Of a stretch of 22,513 bases of DNA, positions 8,516 through 15,217 are shown one piece after another. The position numbers and the translations under genes are program-made. This DNA comes from CBFIHN01 sp965662575 (GTDB lineage: Bacteria; Pseudomonadota; Gammaproteobacteria; Francisellales; CACEW01): positions 1 through 22,513 of the forward strand of contig CBFIHN010000025.1 of the NCBI GenBank assembly GCA_965662575.1, written 5' to 3'. Every line of letters starts with the position of its first letter. Position 1 is the first letter of the stretch. The notes beneath the pieces are model-generated. The model saw nothing but the letters and a program-made list of their open reading frames with translations. It made no database searches and was not told the DNA's origin.

Positions 8516-8623
8516 GGCAGCTACCTGGTGCCGTCGCAATGCGACATTACAAACCCCGTCAGGTCCGGAAGGAAGCAGCGGTAGTGATTGATGCATGTGC
8601 CGATGTGTGGCTAGGTGGCAGCC
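8516..8623 (+). ncRNA. ffs: Signal recognition particle 4.5S RNA
   Basis: Short bacterial SRP RNA of about 108 nt, the RNA partner of Ffh in co-translational membrane targeting. The apical domain carries the near-invariant block GTCAGGTCCGGAAGGAAGCA (8558-8577), with the GGAA tetraloop and the symmetric loop bound by the Ffh M domain, then CATGTGCCGATG as in E. coli. The long helix closes with GGCAGCTACCTGG (8516-8528) against CTAGGTGGCAGCC (8611-8623). There is no Alu domain. It stands alone between midA-like and pyrC with its own promoter and terminator. Confidence 0.97.
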
Positions 8624-8632
8624 TTCTTTTTT
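8611..8632 (+). terminator. Intrinsic terminator of the SRP RNA
   Basis: The 3' arm of the SRP RNA stem (8611-8623) is followed at once by TTCTTTTTT (8624-8632), so the RNA's own helix serves as the terminator hairpin, as is common for ffs. From here to pyrC (8633-8768) I see no gene; there is an eight-C run at 8711-8718 and an ATTGGT/ACCAAT inverted repeat at about 8651-8669. Confidence 0.8.
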
Positions 8633-8768
8633 AAGCTAATCTCCATGCAATTGGTTGACCAGACCAATGACTGCCATTCCGACAAAATTGTACATCCTGG
8701 TTATTTTTGTCCCCCCCCTGAATATCATCTTCCCTTCATGAGGATAACATCTCAAGGCATATCCCCTT

Positions 8769-9890
8769 TTAAGCATCAACCTTAACGCACCAATCTATTG
8801 TAGTGGGTTGTAACCTATTTAATGCCAACGGCAATGGTACTAAATCACCCGTGGGGTTTTCAGTGGCACTAACACCCGTCAGCACATTGGATAACGTCAT
8901 TTGCCGAGTTGATATCGGCAAGCCATAGAAGATTGGCCCCAATTCAGATAAAAACCGCTGCAGAATTTTTTGCGATACGCTTTTGCAAAGATCAAGCCCG
9001 GCCTCAACAAAAGCTTGTACATACAGCTGTGGCGCAACCGGCGCAGTATAACACCCTGCTGCACAACCACATTCTGTCGCTTTCTTTGTGTGTGGCGCAC
9101 TATCGCTGCCGGCAAAAAACTGTTGATTATTTGGATCTATCACCGCTGCACGCAATGCATCCCGATCATCGATAAACTTCAATACTGGCAAGCAATATAG
9201 ATGTGGATTTAGTCCCTGCAACAGGTCACCAATGGTGTATAACAAATGCTGAGGAGTGACGGTAGCAGACACCATGCTCGCATCAGAAGACTTAACAAAA
9301 TCAACTGCAACTTCTGTTGTGATATGCTCACAAATTATTTTTAACCGTGGGTATTGATCACGCAATCGTGGTAAATAATCTTGGTAAAATCGTGTCTCAG
9401 CATTGTCACTGCGATTAAAATAAGACGCACCAGACAATCGGTGCGCTTCACCATGGACACATAAGATAACCCCTGCATCCTGCATAGCGGCAAATACACC
9501 TTGACTCTCCAATGCCTCCAATGAGGCACCATGATCGGCATTAGTCGTACCATGAGGGGGATAATACTTACAAGCGACCAACAAACCAGACTCTACCCCG
9601 CTGCTAATCATGTCGACTGTTGTCTCTTTAGTTAGATATAGCGGGACAATCACCTGTTCAAAGCGATCACCACCATGGCTTAACACTTGCTGACGATAAT
9701 CAGCAAGACTAGCATAATTAAGCGGATCACTGGCTAATACTTTGGCAGTTGGCGGCTTGGTATTGGGCATTGCGACCACACCAGCACAGCCTGACTTCAA
9801 TTGGTCGCCGATAGTCAGCGGCAGTAATTCCTCCTGACGCAAATGCACATGTGCATCAAACCAAGCAGGCAGTGAAAACTCTATGGCCAT
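8769..9890 (-). CDS. pyrC: Dihydroorotase (class II)
   Basis: Third step of de novo pyrimidine synthesis: reversible cyclisation of carbamoyl-aspartate to dihydroorotate. It has 373 residues, slightly longer than the 348 of E. coli. Metal ligands and catalytic residues are all visible: H14 and H16 in DAHVHLR, the carbamylated lysine K108 in ACKYYPPHGTTNADHG, H146 in CVHGEA, H189 in CEHITT, and D263 in FAGSDSAPH. ECGCAAGCYTAP after the active-site Asp is also as in PyrC. The start ATG 9890 is preceded by GGTATGGGG and lies 18 bp after the rne stop, so pyrC is probably the second gene of an rne-pyrC transcript. Confidence 0.96.
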   Translation of the reverse strand: MAIEFSLPAWFDAHVHLRQEELLPLTIGDQLKSGCAGVVAMPNTKPPTAKVLASDPLNYASLADYRQQVLSHGGDRFEQVIVPLYLTKETTVDMISSGVESGLLVACKYYPPHGTTNADHGASLEALESQGVFAAMQDAGVILCVHGEAHRLSGASYFNRSDNAETRFYQDYLPRLRDQYPRLKIICEHITTEVAVDFVKSSDASMVSATVTPQHLLYTIGDLLQGLNPHLYCLPVLKFIDDRDALRAAVIDPNNQQFFAGSDSAPHTKKATECGCAAGCYTAPVAPQLYVQAFVEAGLDLCKSVSQKILQRFLSELGPIFYGLPISTRQMTLSNVLTGVSATENPTGDLVPLPLALNRLQPTTIDWCVKVDA

Positions 9891-9908
9891 AACCCCATAC
9901 CTAACACA

Positions 9909-12197
9909 TTATAATGGCACTATTTCCATCACCAAATTAGCCTGATAGTTCTCTGTCTGTTTAACGGACTCAACAACCACACCTGGCACCTGGCCTTCGC
10001 CCAGTTTCTTAGGCATTTGCGCTGTTGTCCCTGCCGTCACAATCTCAACTTTCATTCGAGAACCACGAGGCAATCGTGCTCGTGCAGGCTTTTTCTTTGC
10101 AGGCACTGGTTGATTACTTTGTCTTGTAGCATTGGCCTTTAACGGTTCATTTGTCTCCGTTTTTTTAGTCTGTGACGGCGTGCTTTTTGCTCGACTTGCC
10201 TTAGTCACTGGTGCTTCTTTCTGGGTTTTAGTTTTTGCCTCATTCGTTTTGGCTTTAACCGGCTTATCCTGATTTTTTGCTGATTTCAGATCTGCTGTCT
10301 TGCTGGCCTTAGACTCTTTCCTTGTATTTTTTGGTTCATTTTTAGGCGTTGCTGGTGCTGCTTTCTTAGCAGTAGAACGCGCTGTTTTCTGTGCCGATTT
10401 ATTGTCAGACTTCTGCTTAGCTCTCTGTGTATTGTTAACGCGAGCATGAGGTTCATTTTTCTTATTCACAGATTTGCTAGCATGGTTAGCTTTTGCCCTC
10501 TTTGTCTCAGAAGACGTCATTTTTTCATTTGCTGGTTCCACCTCACCGACAAAAAATTTGCGCAATCGAGTGAGAAAACTATCGGTTGGTTTCTGCCGCA
10601 TTGGGGCAGGATCAAATGCCACACCTTTGACTGCCGCCTGTTCAATAGCCACTTGCTGAGCACCCTGAGTTTTCTCAAGCTTTGCTTTTTTAGATAGTTG
10701 GTAACTTTCTGAACCTGCACGATCTTGTTTGCGGATACGGCGAATTTCATAGTTAGGGGAGTCAAGATGTTGCGTTGGTAATAAGACAATCCGCACTTCA
10801 TTTCGCTGTTCAATATCTTGTATCAACTGCCGTTTTTCATTCAATAAAAAAGTCCCAACATTAATGGGTAAATGCATTTGAATTTCAACAACATCTGAGC
10901 GTAAGGACTCCTGGCGTAACAAGCGAATAATTGATAACCCCAGTGACTCGGTACTACGAATCATTCCTTGTCCTGAGCAGCGTGGACAAGTGATATTACT
11001 GGCTTCACCCAACGAAGGACGCAAACGCTGTCGTGACATTTCCAATAAACCAAATTTTGAAATTTCACCCAATTGAATTCTTGCACGATCAGCCTGTGTT
11101 GCTTTGGCTAAACATTTTTCTACTGCTCGGCGATGCTCTTCTGATTCCATATCAATAAAATCAATGACAACCAGGCCACCATGATCACGCAAACGCAATT
11201 GGCAGGCAATCTCATCGGCAGCTTCTAGATTCGTTTGAAAAGCCGTTTCTTCAATATCCCCACCTTTATTTGCTTTCGCTGAGTTAATATCAACAGCGGT
11301 CAGTGCCTCAGTATGATCGATGACGATTGATCCCCCCGATGGCAACTGGACTTCACGCATATGCGCAGTATCGACTTGATTTTCAAGCCCAAAGTGATGA
11401 AATAGTGGCCGGTCACCTTGATAAAAATTTAAGCGATCAACAAACTCTGGCCGCAAACGCTCGACATGCTGTTTGACCTTATCATACGCCGCTTTCGTAT
11501 CGACAACAATTTCACTGATATTATCGCGCAAGCTGTCACGCACTGCGCGCAAAATGGTGTCACTCTCCTGGTAAACCAAGAAAGGGGCTGAGCGACTGCT
11601 CGACGCATGCTGAATTGCCTGCCAAAGGCGAGCCAACATATCGACATCCCACTGTAACTCGTCAATCGTGCGCCCTAAGCCTGCCGTGCGCACAATAATT
11701 CCCATGTGATCAGGTGTCTTTATCTGACTCACCAAGGCTTTAAGCTGTTGGCGCTCTGCTCCTTCAATACGGCGAGAAATACCGCCTGATTTTTTACTGT
11801 TAGGCATTGCAACCAAATAACAGCCGGCCAAAGTAATATAGGTTGTTAAGGCCGCACCTTTATTGCCACGCTCTTCTTTTTCTACTTGCACTAATAACTC
11901 TTGGCCTTCAGAAAGCAGTTCTTTTAAGTTAGCTGTTTCTCCACGCGCAACAGGTTGTGAAAAATACTCTGCTGCAATCTCTTTAGCAGGTAAAAAGCCA
12001 TGGCGTTCAGCGCCATAAGACACAAAAACCGCATTAAGACTGGGCTCAATGCGTGAGATTCTTGCCTTATAGATATTCGCCTTTTTTTGGGCACGAGATT
12101 TTGATTCTAAATCAAGATCGATCAGTTTTTTGCCTTCAACCAGTGCAACACGAACTTCTTCAGCCTGGCGGGCATTGATTAAAATTTTACGAGTCAT
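9909..12197 (-). CDS. rne: Ribonuclease E
   Basis: Main endoribonuclease of mRNA decay and of rRNA/tRNA processing, acting at the inner membrane. The protein is 762 residues from ATG 12197 (MTRKILINARQAEEVRVALV), the conserved RNase E start; the frame extends 25 codons further without family support. The catalytic half keeps E. coli numbering: S1 domain about 35-125, D303 in AVDINS, D346 in VVIDFIDM, zinc-link C404 and C407 in CPRCSGQG. PTDSFLTRLRKFFVGE (537-552) resembles the E. coli membrane-binding amphipathic helix. The rest (about 553-712) is a low-complexity tail rich in Lys, Ala, Thr and Asn, ending in a short ordered-looking segment (about 713-762). The tail is about 300 residues shorter than in E. 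coli, so the degradosome docking sites are reduced or different. RNase G is excluded by length and tail. Confidence 0.95.
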   Translation of the reverse strand: MTRKILINARQAEEVRVALVEGKKLIDLDLESKSRAQKKANIYKARISRIEPSLNAVFVSYGAERHGFLPAKEIAAEYFSQPVARGETANLKELLSEGQELLVQVEKEERGNKGAALTTYITLAGCYLVAMPNSKKSGGISRRIEGAERQQLKALVSQIKTPDHMGIIVRTAGLGRTIDELQWDVDMLARLWQAIQHASSSRSAPFLVYQESDTILRAVRDSLRDNISEIVVDTKAAYDKVKQHVERLRPEFVDRLNFYQGDRPLFHHFGLENQVDTAHMREVQLPSGGSIVIDHTEALTAVDINSAKANKGGDIEETAFQTNLEAADEIACQLRLRDHGGLVVIDFIDMESEEHRRAVEKCLAKATQADRARIQLGEISKFGLLEMSRQRLRPSLGEASNITCPRCSGQGMIRSTESLGLSIIRLLRQESLRSDVVEIQMHLPINVGTFLLNEKRQLIQDIEQRNEVRIVLLPTQHLDSPNYEIRRIRKQDRAGSESYQLSKKAKLEKTQGAQQVAIEQAAVKGVAFDPAPMRQKPTDSFLTRLRKFFVGEVEPANEKMTSSETKRAKANHASKSVNKKNEPHARVNNTQRAKQKSDNKSAQKTARSTAKKAAPATPKNEPKNTRKESKASKTADLKSAKNQDKPVKAKTNEAKTKTQKEAPVTKASRAKSTPSQTKKTETNEPLKANATRQSNQPVPAKKKPARARLPRGSRMKVEIVTAGTTAQMPKKLGEGQVPGVVVESVKQTENYQANLVMEIVPL

Positions 12198-12600
12198 GTC
12201 TATTTTTCCATTGTTAACGCACAAACAAAACAGACACAGAAAAAACCTAGATAGCATGCAAAGTAAGGCCACTAACGACCTGTCGTCAACGTGACACTAA
12301 TACTTTAAAACGTTGCTGCTAATCGTAATGCAAATACCTCGAGGCAGCATCGATATAAAGCGACAACTGCTATTGCTTTTCAGGTTAATATCCGCTTTTT
12401 CATTTAATTCAGTTAATCGTCTTTGCGGACAGGTAATTCTATTTGTGCTCTATTACGCTCGTTCGCACCATCACTATCTCTACGCTTTCTCAGTGCAAAT
12501 TGCGAGCAAAACTCAAGTTGATTTTAACAGACATTGAAACTATTCACCAGAGCTAGTCTTCTCCAAAATGAAATGAGTCTGGCTTAAATATCTACTTTAT
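12198..12600 (-). promoter_or_regulatory. Long upstream region of rne, probable mRNA leader
   Basis: No gene is seen here on either strand. A minus-strand TAAAAT near 12524-12529 could be a -10 box, but the -35 match is poor. If rne starts there, its leader would be over 300 nt, similar to the long autoregulatory rne leader of E. coli. A weak stem GCTGC/GCAGC is found around 12314-12347. The leader role is inferred from position and known biology, not from a recognised fold. A plus-strand frame at 12313-12537 lacks coding character. Confidence 0.35.
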
Positions 12601-12613
12601 TCATGATTAGAGG

Positions 12614-12751
12614 ATGAATCTAGAAAACTTAATGACCCTTGAGCTAATCAAATCCTTTCTTGCTGGCACTCAAACGGTTTTAAGCGCCGCCATACGGATG
12701 AAGATACTTGTATTTATTCTTAGCATCTTGATTTTGAATGTTAAAAAATAA
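12614..12751 (+). pseudogene. Decayed transposase/integrase N-terminus
   Basis: A 45-codon frame begins MNLENLMTLELIKSFLAGTQ, which resembles the N-terminus of IS481-type integrase-core transposases (pattern TLEEIKxFLxGTxxV followed by KDERY). The frame then loses the resemblance. One base change away, the DNA at about 12690-12715 (gatgaa-gatacttgtattta) can be read as DERY-like, and the following bases read RFD-like and LKK-like with stops. This looks like a fragment that has taken up frameshifts. It runs straight into the promoter of the next gene. Recognition is from memory of the family pattern, so confidence is moderate. The alternative is a chance small reading frame. Confidence 0.4.
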
Positions 12752-12761
12752 ATGTTACAAT
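12734..12761 (+). promoter_or_regulatory. Promoter for the tandem exported-protein genes
   Basis: TTGAAT (12734-12739) and TACAAT (12756-12761) are separated by 16 bp in an AT-rich stretch. Transcription would start near 12768, about 23 nt before the ATG at 12791. The leader has no Shine-Dalgarno sequence (aaattaaaaaataaa before ATG). Confidence 0.5.
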
Positions 12762-12790
12762 AAATTTGTGATTTTAAATTAAAAAATAAA

Positions 12791-13363
12791 ATGAAAAAGT
12801 ATAGATTATCTTTGACAGTATTGATTCTATTAGCAACCATTTTAAATGTAGCAAGAGCTGATAAATCGACTTTAGTCACAAAAAATTTAATCGATGGCCC
12901 CAAGCATAACAGTAACTTTTCAGCTTATGGCAATATACAACCAATCAATTACAACGGCTACGTCCTAAACATCACACCCATAGTCCAAGACTGCTATCTT
13001 TTGTACAAAAGTGTAGGAATTAACGGCCTTGTAGTTTTTCGGGCGCTATATATCAATGGGACTACAGCTATTCAGAAGCCTTTTATATATTTTTACCAAG
13101 ATTATGCCTATAACCCAAAGAAACCGTATCAAAAATTCTATCTATATTTAAAAGGACAACCATATGGAATCATGCAATTTCATTGTGGCAATATGTCGAT
13201 ACGGGGTTACAATAAATTGTACTCATGGAATGACATGTCATGCACAGGCGCATTTGCACGGGCAAATGGCTCTATCAAAATGACAGGAAACTGCCCAGTT
13301 GAGCCTGAAAAACTGGATGTCTTAAAGAGTCATAATCATTTTCACAAAAAAATGGGCACATAA
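12791..13363 (+). CDS. Exported four-cysteine protein of unknown function (paralogue 1)
   Basis: I do not recognise a family. The 190-residue protein has a clear Sec signal peptide: basic MKKYR, hydrophobic core to about residue 20, and a likely cut after ARA (23). The mature part is rich in Tyr, Asn and Gly. It contains exactly four cysteines (C68, C132, C151, C168), consistent with two disulfides in the periplasm or outside. Residues 54-170 align with residues 172-281 of the next protein, sharing GYxLNIT, NGxLVxR, FxxYLKxQ, GxMxxxCG, LYS and FxRxNG, with the four cysteines in matching places. The signal peptides are also alike (SLTVLILLATILNVARADKS against KLTLIALILLVSISNAARAN). It shares a TAATG junction with its paralogue. 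No ribosome binding site is seen. Confidence 0.8.
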   Translation: MKKYRLSLTVLILLATILNVARADKSTLVTKNLIDGPKHNSNFSAYGNIQPINYNGYVLNITPIVQDCYLLYKSVGINGLVVFRALYINGTTAIQKPFIYFYQDYAYNPKKPYQKFYLYLKGQPYGIMQFHCGNMSIRGYNKLYSWNDMSCTGAFARANGSIKMTGNCPVEPEKLDVLKSHNHFHKKMGT

Positions 13364-14271
13364 TGACACAGTCAATACAACAACGATCAAACAATTATCT
13401 TGCCCAACAAGCAAGAAATATTCAAAGAAAAACCAAACTAATTTTTAAACAGAAATTTTATACATATAAATTAACCCTGATAGCACTTATTCTCTTAGTC
13501 AGCATCTCAAATGCAGCAAGAGCTAATCGGCCTGTTTTAGTCGGCAAGCGCAATATTTATTTTATGTCACACAAGCCCAAACAGCTTAGCAAAGCAGTAA
13601 GAGCATTAATCAGCGAAGGGCGCTTGCTTTTATTATATGAAAACACAGATACAGGCGACTATGCTTTTGCATCTATGGAAGGAAATGCAGAAAATAGCCA
13701 GGTAAGTTGGATAACACTGGACAAATCAGTTGGCAATTATTCTAAAATTATTAATGAATTAGCCTATGTAAAGGTGCACACTGATGCTCCAACAATAAAA
13801 ATTCTAACCACCCTTCCCAAGCAAAACCGCAATCTTTTTAAGTTAATTCATGCAGCTACAGAACCAAAACCAACAGACTATGTAGGGTACTATCTAAACA
13901 TTACAAAATCTGTTGATGCATGCCACCAACACAAGAAGTGGAATGGCATTTTGGTTATACGTGTACTGCATATTAAACATATACCCCCCTTAATGATTGA
14001 TCAGTACTACCCGTATAAAAATGGCAAAAGAGGCTATTTCATATACTTGAAAGACCAAAACAGTGGCTCCATGCTATTAACGTGCGGAAGTGAAACCTAT
14101 GATAAAAACACCGTACTTTACTCAGCAGATACTACGATAAAAGGGTGCAAGTACACATTCACGAGACGCAATAACGGGACGGTTGAAACCACTGACAATC
14201 CTTGTAAGGACTATGGTCGTCAGTATATAGTTCTTGAGAACACTAACCCAACAACACTATCCAAACTCTAA
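13363..14271 (+). CDS. Exported or membrane-anchored four-cysteine protein (paralogue 2)
   Basis: Unrecognised 302-residue protein. An unusually long basic N-terminus of about 35 residues precedes a hydrophobic stretch (37-50) ending in SNAARA|N, so it has either a long-n-region signal peptide or a membrane anchor. Residues 56-165 form an extra domain absent from paralogue 1 (RPVLVGKRNIYFMSH ... LLLLYENTDTGDYAFASMEG). Residues 172-281 repeat the four-cysteine domain of the upstream protein, with the only cysteines at 187, 241, 262 and 281. The ATG overlaps the upstream stop by one base (TAATG), and no other in-frame ATG lies before the hydrophobic stretch. The last five codons overlap the remains of a deoB gene on the other strand, so the C-terminal end may have been created when the genes were inserted. 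Confidence 0.78.
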   Translation: MTQSIQQRSNNYLAQQARNIQRKTKLIFKQKFYTYKLTLIALILLVSISNAARANRPVLVGKRNIYFMSHKPKQLSKAVRALISEGRLLLLYENTDTGDYAFASMEGNAENSQVSWITLDKSVGNYSKIINELAYVKVHTDAPTIKILTTLPKQNRNLFKLIHAATEPKPTDYVGYYLNITKSVDACHQHKKWNGILVIRVLHIKHIPPLMIDQYYPYKNGKRGYFIYLKDQNSGSMLLTCGSETYDKNTVLYSADTTIKGCKYTFTRRNNGTVETTDNPCKDYGRQYIVLENTNPTTLSKL

Positions 14272-14363
14272 CGGCGCCACCAAATGCGCTGCCATTGTCT
14301 GTCCAATATCCGCAAAGCTGTCATGCTTACCGATATTTTGTTCGGAATATGTTCACGCGTATG
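14257..14363 (-). pseudogene. deoB: Remnant of phosphopentomutase gene (3' end)
   Basis: DeoB interconverts ribose-1-phosphate and ribose-5-phosphate. On the minus strand HTREHIP (14363-14343) and, in another frame, NIGKHDSFADIGQTMAAHL then VAPLEFG and stop (14337-14257) match the end of DeoB, where E. coli has HTREHIPVLVYG ... FADIGQTLAKYFG. In E. coli about 18 residues separate HTREHIP from FADIGQT; here 26 nt do, so about 28 nt are lost and the frame is broken. Upstream of HTREHIP (14364-14407) the DeoB reading is gone. The gene therefore survives only as a scar of about 107 bp. Its end overlaps the last codons of the plus-strand gene ending at 14271. Confidence 0.72.
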
Positions 14364-14407
14364 GGCAAAGCAAAGTAGAAATTACGCTTGACGACTCTAT
14401 CTACTTC

Positions 14408-14441
14408 AGGCTCATTTCATTATTGGAAAAATACTGAGCCT
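14408..14441. repeat. Inverted repeat at the coaX 3' end, possible terminator
   Basis: AGGCTCA (14408-14414) and TGAGCCT (14435-14441) form a perfect 7-bp inverted repeat with a 20-nt spacer that can itself pair TTTC with GAAA. It starts inside the coaX stop codon and separates coaX from the deoB remnant. No T run follows on either side, so a terminator role is only possible. Confidence 0.35.
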
Positions 14442-15207
14442 ATCCATTCAATTGCCACACCAAGTATAACCCGAGCAACACCAAATCAGGCTCAACAACA
14501 TCAAACAATTGCGCTTGTTCAAACAAAACGGACAGACCTCCTGTACCAATCACCATTAAATTATCAAAGGCATAGTCTATTCGCACTTGCGCCGTAACCT
14601 CTTTGATCATCGCCAACGTACTCAAATACAAGCCCGATTGGATACATTCAATGGTATTCTTACCTATCAACGATTCTGGCTTTTGTATCGCCACCGTTGG
14701 TAATTTTGCTGTATTACCAGATAGTGCTTGCATACTCACGCGCAAGCCCGGCGTAATAATCCCACCGATAAACTCATCTTTTGCATTGACTAAGCAATAG
14801 GTATTGGCCGTACCCAGATTAACAATCAGCCTATCGCGCTGAGGATATAATTGACAGGCCGCGACTGCATCAGCAATAAGGTCTGAACCAATTTCTTGCG
14901 GGTTGTTATAGCGAATTTTTAACCCCGTTTTGACACCCGCCTGCAGCAACAACGGCCGACAAGAAAAATATTTAATACAAGCAGAGGCAAGCGCGTGATT
15001 GATCTCCGGCACGACTGAAGAAATAACCACCGCATTAACCTCATCGGGCGATAGACCACCCTCTTGAATCACTTGACGTAAAAAAATACCCAGCTCATCA
15101 GATGAGCTCTGAATTTGTGAGCTTTTACGAAATGTTAGTTTTAGTTGGTCTTTGATAAATACACCGGCAAATAACTGGGTATTACCGACATCAATTGCTA
15201 ATAACAT
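14440..15207 (-). CDS. coaX: Type III pantothenate kinase
   Basis: First step of CoA synthesis: pantothenate to 4'-phosphopantothenate. The 255-residue ASKHA-fold protein has the N-terminal phosphate loop AIDVGNTQ (D6, N9, T10), the EIGSDLIADAVAA motif with D109 (105-117), the second phosphate loop LGTANTYCLV (131-140), GGIITPGL (148-155) and the adenosine-side GTGG loop near the C-terminus. The usual GADR appears here as GSDL, a mild departure. The start is ATG 15207 with AGGAG 7 nt upstream; a TTG one codon earlier is possible. It begins 10 bp after the msbA stop, so msbA and coaX form a two-gene unit. CoaX is potassium-dependent and not feedback-inhibited by CoA (family knowledge). Confidence 0.94.
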   Translation of the reverse strand: MLLAIDVGNTQLFAGVFIKDQLKLTFRKSSQIQSSSDELGIFLRQVIQEGGLSPDEVNAVVISSVVPEINHALASACIKYFSCRPLLLQAGVKTGLKIRYNNPQEIGSDLIADAVAACQLYPQRDRLIVNLGTANTYCLVNAKDEFIGGIITPGLRVSMQALSGNTAKLPTVAIQKPESLIGKNTIECIQSGLYLSTLAMIKEVTAQVRIDYAFDNLMVIGTGGLSVLFEQAQLFDVVEPDLVLLGLYLVWQLNG

Positions 15208-15217
15208 CAATTAACTC

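Noticed and set aside
8651..8669. ATTGGT/ACCAAT inverted repeat as a terminator for pyrC or ffs
   Set aside because: A short stem without a U run in either direction; the ffs terminator upstream already explains plus-strand termination.
8640..8768. 19-codon minus-strand frame (MYNFVGMAVIGLVNQLHGD) behind pyrC and an eight-C run
   Set aside because: Too short and without recognisable similarity; the homopolymer is not placed in any gene where slippage would matter.
12198..12272. 25-residue N-terminal extension of RNase E with a hydrophobic stretch
   Set aside because: RNase E proteins begin at the M(T/K)RxLINA motif, and the catalytic residues fall on E. coli numbering only with the start at 12197.
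12313..12537. 74-codon plus-strand reading frame upstream of rne
   Set aside because: No ribosome binding site, no family pattern, and it runs through the expected rne leader; more likely chance.
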